A DNA stretch of 64,000 bases from Polytrichum commune. Lineage: Eukaryota; Streptophyta; Polytrichopsida; Polytrichales; Polytrichaceae. How positions within the stretch are numbered: position 1 is the stretch's first letter; every line of letters starts with the position of its first letter. The stretch is from NCBI GenBank assembly GCA_950295325.1, contig OX485803.1:58171554-58235553 (forward strand), read 5' to 3'. The notes beneath the pieces are model-generated. The model worked only from the letters and a program-made list of their open reading frames with translations, ran no database searches and was not told where the DNA came from. The position numbers and the translations under genes were made by a program. This document shows, piece after piece, positions 57,740 through 64,000 of this stretch.

Positions 57740-57895
57740 AATGAATGGGCCTTCTATCATTTTAGAAGAATCTATAGAACATATCTCAAATTTTATAAAG
57801 GAAATCCAAAAGATGTCAACATGTAACTAGTTGAACTAGGAAACACTAGGATTGTGACCGATTGTGCCCAAAAATCTCCCTGGACAATGTTATGT
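57740..57895 (+). repeat. AACCGGTT-bearing dispersed repeat, copy 5 of 6
   Basis: tagaagaatctatagaacat, aatccaaaagatgtcaacat, gtaactagttgaactagg, aaacactaggattgtgaccg, aaaaatctccctgg. The paired AACCGGTT sites of the 5' half are lost. Confidence 0.7.
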
Positions 57896-59258
57896 AGTAC
57901 CTCTTCTTAACCTTCTATTGTCCACACGTGCATTCCAATGAACTTGGAACTTTCATACCACCCTTGATGTTGAGGGCTTTTCAACTAACATATTCTATGA
58001 TTTGCCACTTATATGTGGAAACTTCCAACTCCATAATGAAGATATGAGAAGTTTTCTTTTTTTCTTTTTTTCCGTTTCAACAGAAATTTGTGAAGATCCT
58101 AGGGTTACAAAGTTGAAGTTCTCATGAAGTTGGAGCAACTAATGAGAATATTTTTTCTAAATTTGGATGATGGGATGGATGAGGACCCTTAAAACTAGAA
58201 CTCGTCTTACATGTTTAGAATACATATGTGTGATAACTTAATTGTTTGAATTTGAAGTTCATATGCCTGCTCTAGAGGTGGTCAAAGTTCATTGACCAGA
58301 TGATGAGTGTCCCTCACAATGAGCTTGAATATTATTTATGAATCATGTTTGCTTTAGGGTATTTTTCGCATCACTAATTTGATGGTTGATTTTACAATGA
58401 CCAACACCCCACTGGCAAGAAAAAAAGTGCTTCCTCAATCAAATCGTAGTGACCTATGAGTTCCCGAATCACCTTGGAGCATCATTCCTTCTCAAATTAA
58501 TATAAAATAGAAACTCGCACTCATTTGTTCCTGAAATGTAGAATGGTTGTTATACGGTGACTTCTCTATTTGAGGGATGGTGTGGCCAATATATAAAGGG
58601 TCAATTAGACACTAGTATTTAAGTGGTAGATGGCAAGGCTTGTAGTTCCTGACCCCCCAAAAAAAATGTATGTTAGAATGAGCTTGGAGTATGTGCACAT
58701 CATATAAACATCATTTCCAGTTCAACAATGAATGCATACAAGAGAACCTACATGATGCTTCAAAAAAGAAGAAAACAACATTAACTTTGATCCCTCATAA
58801 CTTTTGCATTTCAACTCTAATTACGAAACTTCAAACGACAATTTCCGTTATTTACAATTGCAAACTCGATGAGATGATTCCCTATCCAATCCAAGGGCAA
58901 AAGGATTGATTGCAAGTGCAATTGGAAGTTGGAAGAGACCACAATAAGGCCACATACCTTGCTTACTCGCAACTCCTGCTATTTACTTACTTATTTATTT
59001 ATTTATTTAGAATTGACAACTAACTACAACGTACAGGGCCAGAACAACAGTACTTGAACCTTTTAATTTTGGTGATAAGGCTTGAGCACTTATAGCTTAT
59101 AGCAGCACTCGCATGGCAAGGCATGGCAGGCTTATACGGAAATGTGCAGAATTGAGCCCTGAACATAATAATAATAAAAGAGTACTAGAACTAAGTACCA
59201 ATAAATGAATGAATGAATGAATGTGAGGAGCATGGAAGCTCATGACTTGAATGTGTAA
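57896..59258. other. gene-free stretch with short tandem repeats
   Basis: (TTTA)n at about 58983-59011 and (ATGA/TGAA)n at 59205-59223. No coding signal. Confidence 0.55.
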
Positions 59259-59775
59259 GGGCCGCTTCACACACGAGACTAGGAGCCGTGACCATGAAAT
59301 TGTGAGAGCCCAAAAGAAAAGTGTCCAAAGGCCGTCCCCAACACACTTCCACATGATGCATGTAGTGTGGTCACGGGCCCTCAAGTGTAATGTGAAGTCA
59401 TATGTGACCGGCTCCTGAATCAAATGCTATTTCAATGAATTTTTATTGATGCGGGACCTCACGCATGATAAAGTAGAATAAACCAGTGATTGTGAATGTT
59501 TGGAGTGGCATGGTCTCCCAGTGCTTTTGTGTTAGGCCTACCTCCAAGAGGTGGTTTTTAAAAATAGTCTAAGTGATCATGAAACATGGTCCATTCGATG
59601 CCATGTACGAATCCATGTAGGCTTTTACATCCATATTGCATTCGCTTATATACTCCGTCGGTCCCTCAAGCGTAGTGTGAAGCAGTGAACTTGGACCGGC
59701 TCCACCTTTTGCACCAAATGAGAGTGCTTGAAGTGCAATGGTCATGGGCTCTCAGTCTCGTGTGTGAAGTGGCCC
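59259..59775. mobile_element. PIF/Harbinger-like MITE, copy 2 (517 bp)
   Basis: Left GGGCCGCTTCACACACGAG, right CTCGTGTGTGAAGTGGCCC, TAA on both sides (59256-59258, 59776-59778). Further pairing: gtgaccatgaaattgtgag against cttgaagtgcaatggtcatg. Ends match the copy at 12910. A 108-codon ORF on the minus strand spans the left arm and has no motif. Confidence 0.85.
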
Positions 59776-59844
59776 TAAGTTCTTTAGGTCCACATGGTAG
59801 TTGGTGTGCCTGTTGACAATTCCTAAACCCAAAGACTTTAACAA

Positions 59845-60055
59845 TTAACGGGGAGAACCAAATGCTAGTTACAGATGAGCTGGTTGAGTTTGGGAAATAA
59901 ACGGTAGCAGTTCAAGACTTTAAAAAAATGACCGATCCTTTTAAGAGGAATCTATGGAATATACCCCATTATCAAGAAAAACCAAAAGATGTCAACATGC
60001 AACACTAGGATCTCAACCGATTATTTCCAAAACTCTCCCCGGAGATTGGACTTTA
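59845..60055 (+). repeat. AACCGGTT-bearing dispersed repeat, copy 6 of 6
   Basis: ggggagaaccaaatgctagt, acagatgagctggttgagtt, gaggaatctatggaatatacc, aaccaaaagatgtcaacat, actaggatctcaaccgatt, aaactctccccgga. Confidence 0.78.
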
Positions 60056-60302
60056 ACAACCAAGTAAAGTAAGTGGGTCTTGAACGAACATTTTTTAAGT
60101 TGCACCCACTTATCATAGGATATGAAACACACAATAAGTGTGAGATAATTAGCAAATCCAAAATGTGCATGTAGCCACCTTCCGGATAATTTTGGGAGTT
60201 CATATGAATATCACATCCATTGTCTCGGCAGAGCTTTGCAAGTTAGTAATAGATCCTCTCAATTATGTTGACTATTAAGTTTAGAATGGGTAACAAGTTT
60301 TG

Positions 60303-60680
60303 GTGGATGTTAAACACCCCCGCACGAACTTTCGGGGGTGTCAGATCCGGGCTCAGGCAACCCTCTAGGGAAATTTCTGAACCCGACCGAAAACTCTTGC
60401 CCGCCCCGCCCAACTTCGACCAAAAAAAAAAATCGTTGTTGCATTCTTGAAGGCCGCTTGACCATATTGAGTGCACTTCAACTTCAAGGTCTAAAATCCA
60501 ATATATATGTGCACTTCCAATTAGTAAATAAGCAATTGATTGGGATTTCATTCCGGAAGTGAAACCATCAATGAAGCACGTAATTAACTTGGAGGTCAAA
60601 AACATTACAAAAATCTCATTAACATTGAGGTTATATTTTTTGTGACTTACCATTTGAAATTGTCTTTGTCATTGTCTCTT
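60303..60680 (+). mobile_element. single arm of the 28546-29794 fold-back family
   Basis: gtggatgttaaacacccccgc, gttgcattcttgaaggccgc, attgagtgcacttcaacttc, aagcaattgattgggatttc and ctcattaacattgaggttat follow the order of 28551-28930. The second arm is absent. Confidence 0.8.
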
Positions 60681-61131
60681 ACTAAGTGAATTTTCATCCA
60701 AATGTCAACCATCCCAGAGAATTTTTTGTTACAATTACTTTTGATTTTTTTAAATTTTGAGACATTTAAAACATTTATTCCAAAGCCAAAAAATCATACA
60801 AAGTCACCATGACATGTGCAAGAGAGTGTGGTGAGCTCTCTTGGGTGCACTCAGCGAAATCAAAACAACCCCTGTCTCGTAAACACCCTATACATGGTCA
60901 ACTAAGCCCACATCATGCACTCTAATATTCCAATGCATGGTTCTAGTGCTATCCTATGATAGAGGAGTTTGTGTCTTCCCCACGTGCTAAGATGCTAAAT
61001 ATACCAAACTTTGTTTTAATAAAAGTAAGTTGGGATGATAGTATTTGTATACTTATTCATAAGAAAAGTCATTAAAAAGGTAACCGCAGTGATATAAAAT
61101 GCCATATGACACTAAACACAACATTCAATGT
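60681..61131 (+). repeat. relative of window positions 112-341
   Basis: ttttcatccaaatgtcaacc, aaatataccaaactttgttt, gccatatgacactaaacaca then acattcaatgtag match 127-150, 188-205 and 311-345. The same element end is therefore present twice in the window. Confidence 0.6.
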
Positions 61132-61207
61132 AGTGTTGGGCTAGTATATAGATGGGTGCATAATGCCAATATACAAGATCAACAAATTATGATATCAAAA
61201 CTACCTA

Positions 61208-61485
61208 CTCCCTCCATCCCAAAATGATTGTCCTACCTCCTGGATTTTTTTTGTCCCAAATTGATTGTTCGGCTTATCTGCCCAGCTAGAAATTTGAGGC
61301 TCAAAGTCAGATATTTTCGCCAAACTTTCATCATCAAGAAGTCTTTCAACATTGCAACTTCGGGGGGTGTTTTGGAGCAGTTGATGTTTTCTATTTTAAG
61401 ACTCTTACTTATACCTACTCGGTCAATGGTCAACAGAATCTCACCAAAGCTAGGAACACATACAATCATTTTGAAACGGAGGGAG
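61208..61485. mobile_element. Stowaway-like element with internal filler, 278 bp
   Basis: Left CTCCCTCCATCCCAAAATGA, right TCATTTTGAAACGGAGGGAG, TA on both sides (61206-61207, 61486-61487). Interior is not foldable like the other two copies and contains ORFs of 78-86 codons without motifs; it may be an acquired segment or the remains of a longer mariner-type parent. Confidence 0.82.
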
Positions 61486-61491
61486 TAACTA

Positions 61492-61809
61492 CACTAAATA
61501 TGATGCTTAGTGTTTGATTGTATTTAATGTTATTACCATCCTACCATGTTCAACACTAATTTTCAATTCCTTGACAATTAGTGTTAGAAGATATGCTAGA
61601 AGATATGTTGGAATTCTCCTTTTATCATTGTAATATTTTTTCCCATAAATTTTCTAACACTAAATTGAAACATGTAACTTCCACAGATTACCATAGTTGA
61701 TATTTAGTGTTTGAGTTTACATTTAATGTTACTTACTTTCATAGGGTAATTGACATTTAGTGTATGCGTTCGTATTTAGTGTATCGAACACTAAATATCA
61801 TATTTAGTG
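61492..61809. mobile_element. terminal-palindrome MITE, copy 3 (318 bp)
   Basis: CACTAAATATGATGCTTAGTG at the left, inverse at the right, TA at 61490-61491 and 61810-61811. It lies six bases after the end of the Stowaway-like element at 61485. Interior order as in copy 1. Confidence 0.87.
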
Positions 61810-61811
61810 TA

Positions 61812-62469
61812 GTATCAAAATGATACTACCAGTCAAATATCATTATATTCGGTAATCGGAGACTTTTTCATGATTTTGAGATTATTTAAGGATGTGGTTT
61901 TCAACTAAAGAACAAGAAAAACACAAAATATATTCAATGTGACTTTATAAAGTGATTTGCATGGGCGGCACTAACCAACTTGGCACAAATACATGTCATC
62001 AGAATAAGAAATTGAACTAGATATTAAACCATTTGGATTTATTATTTTGAGACTTTCCAAAATCTCTAATTAACGAATATAGTGATAAATGTTAAAAATG
62101 TGGAACACCGGTAAGATACATGGCATTGTGTTGGTTTCAAGTGAGTGGCTTTAATTTCGATGGAGCATTTCCCGCGTTGAATGTAAGGATGCTCAAAGCT
62201 GGAAATGTGCATCAAGAAACTGCAAATGTGATGGATTGGGAGAAAATAATAAGAACACCGGATTTGCTGCAAAATGAATTGGAGTATTGAGCCATTCCGG
62301 TTTCTCGGAATGAATTTGAACGTGGACTTTGAAATTTAAGGGGGCCATAAGATTCTTTGACCCGCGTATGCGATATGCATAGTAGACATGGGTAGAGGGC
62401 AAGTCAAGGACGCAAGTCGCTCATTTGATCTTTGTTGACTCCCTCGCTCGTCCGATTCCATAAAACTTA
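61812..62469. other. gene-free stretch
   Basis: No gene recognised. Confidence 0.5.
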
Positions 62470-63368
62470 GGGTGAGTTTCCATGTAAATCTCTTGTCCAC
62501 TAGATTCTAAAGAATAGTGGGTTGGAGGTGTTGGCATGTCGTTATATAAGTGCAAACGCTATCCAACCACACCATGGCGGTCTGCCGGACTTCCGTGCGT
62601 CCACTAAATAGTCTTTAACTTAGAAATGATGGTGATTGAGGAATTAAGACTTGTTGGAAACTTAAGAGAATCGATGATGGTCTAGAATTCCATCCTCAGT
62701 AACCGGGGGGAGGTTAGTAGGTGGGCCCAAATGTGAGATGATGGGAGTAGCTACACTAAGGGTGAGTTTCCACGTAGGTTGCTTGCCCACCATATTCTAG
62801 TGTGAATAACGACAAACTTGCTCAAATGTAGAGGGAGTCTAGTGGGACAGGGTTCGTATGTGCCAACTGGCTACTACCTTTCGTCTCATATCCAGGTCCA
62901 CTGACTAACCTCCTCCTCCTTCTAAAATAGGTCTTCAATCCTTTGGTGTCCGGCATTTGTAGGTAAAAGATTCTTAGTGAACACATGGAGGTCTAGCGGT
63001 TTACTAGAATGTGAAGGGCCGTGGACACGGGCCACTAGACTTCCATGCGTCCACTAAAGAATATTTTACCTACAAGTGCCAGTCACCAATGGATTGAAGA
63101 CCAAGTTTTACAAGGAGGAGGAGGTTAGTCAGGTTCGCTACAGGGCATGCTGACCCGAAAAGAACTTTGATTCTTTATAGAAGCTCTATGATCTTGTTAT
63201 ATATATATAAATAATTTAGCAAGCGCCAGTGACCTAGATATGAGAAAATGGGAGTAGTTAGTTGGTACATAGGAACCCTACCTCATTAGACTCCCTCTAC
63301 ATTTGGAGAGATTTGTCCTTATTCACACTAGAATATGATGGACCAGCGGCATACATGGAAACTCACCC
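62470..63368. mobile_element. nested PIF/Harbinger-like elements, 899 bp
   Basis: Outer left GGGTGAGTTTCCATGTAAA and right CATGGAAACTCACCC, with TTA on each side (62467-62469, 63369-63371). A second left end, GGGTGAGTTTCCACGTAGG preceded by TAA, starts at 62760; from there to 63368 the sequence folds back on itself (taacctcctcctccttc / aaggaggaggaggtta; ttcttagtgaacacatggag / tccatgcgtccactaaagaa). About 95 bp at 63138-63228, absent from the opposite arm, interrupt the right arm. No transposase. Confidence 0.78.
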
Positions 63369-63371
63369 TTA

Positions 63372-64000
63372 GACCACTTCGAGACCCGCCATTATAAGAA
63401 TCTTGAATTTTGGGTTGTCAACCTTAGGTGAAGGGAGTGCTTGGGCTTCTAGTTCCGTTGCCTTCCTTTATGAATTGAAAATGGACTCCAAGAGGCTCCA
63501 AGAGGCTCATGAAACCTTTGGATGGAAACGGACTGCCACATCGGCTAAAGTTCATTAACTCAATCAAGAAATATGGATCTAGCCCAACAACATTTCCCGT
63601 AAATTTTTATGGGCAAGGTCACTCCCAGGCTGTTCACATAGGATGAATCATCAACCCCTTCATCAAGTATGGCTTGGAACAATGTGACACAAAGTTGAGT
63701 TTGAATGTGTGATTGAGGGACAACATTTCCCCTGTTGCGATATTTGAAGCATACACTTGGACTTGGTTTCATCATACCTACCAAGGAGGTCATAATATTA
63801 ATTAAAAATTAAAAATAACGGCATGAATGTGAGTCTGTTGATCTTGTGCTGATCACAGCGTTCTGTGATGCAACATAAGGTTTTTTTGCCTTCTTTAGGA
63901 GGTGAGCTCTGATGGTGTAATAGTTATCTCTTTTCAATAGGGTGGGGAAACCAGTGCTTATTTGTTGTCTAGTTTTCTTTTGTTTAAGATTAAGTGAGGT
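63372..64000. other. gene-free stretch to window end
   Basis: A 77-codon minus-strand ORF (63560-63793) shows no motif. Nothing else recognised. Confidence 0.5.

Noticed and set aside
1-64000. CRISPR arrays, operons, phage or viral genes
   Set aside because: No regularly spaced direct repeats with spacers, no dense gene blocks, and no capsid, terminase or polymerase-like ORF.

Overview
The window looks like gene-poor, repeat-dominated nuclear DNA of a plant. There is no rRNA, no canonical tRNA gene, no CRISPR array and no prokaryote-style gene packing. The sequence is AT-rich and full of plant-type non-autonomous DNA transposons: Stowaway-like (terminus CTCCCTCCGTCCC, TA target), Emigrant/pogo-like (CAGT..CCTCTATAAATG, TA target), PIF/Harbinger-like (3-bp TAA/TTA-type targets), a CACTA end (CACTACAAGGAAAACACG), tRNA-derived SINEs and one LINE relic. 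I cannot name the species.

Only one open reading frame convinces me as a gene: 50976-51932 (+), 318 codons. It lies in a CpG-richer island (about 48.6-52.0 kb) and ends in an exact 54-bp/18-residue tandem repeat array. I do not recognise its family. Its upstream region may hold a leader with an intron, because a splice-acceptor-like site lies 40 bp before the ATG.

Layout. 0-2.9 kb: TIR element cut by the window edge, a (TA)29 microsatellite, poly-G tracts and a minus-strand LINE relic. 4.4-13.3 kb: fold-back element, Stowaway, 217-bp and terminal-palindrome MITEs, degenerate tandem repeat and a PIF-like element. 15-20.4 kb: small TIR element, CpG-rich non-genic segment flanked by direct repeats, composite PIF-like element. 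About 23.1-28.5 kb: decayed CACTA-type element with clustered AGTCAT/ATGACT motifs, holding minus-strand ORFs and a plus-strand SET-domain methyltransferase relic. 28.5-31.4 kb: 1.25-kb fold-back with ~600-bp arms, then a 943-bp TIR element. 33.5-34.3 kb: two SINEs. 41.5-45 kb: two copies of a TIR family, the Emigrant/pogo-like element and a miRNA-like hairpin. 47.1-47.4 kb: SINE fragment between near-perfect inverted repeats. 48.6-52 kb: gene island. 52.2-63.4 kb: more MITEs, including a nearly perfect 107-bp Stowaway hairpin, and nested PIF-like elements.

The genes form no pathway. The main biology is transposon accumulation, nesting and decay around a single candidate gene. Stretches described as empty were read by eye only.
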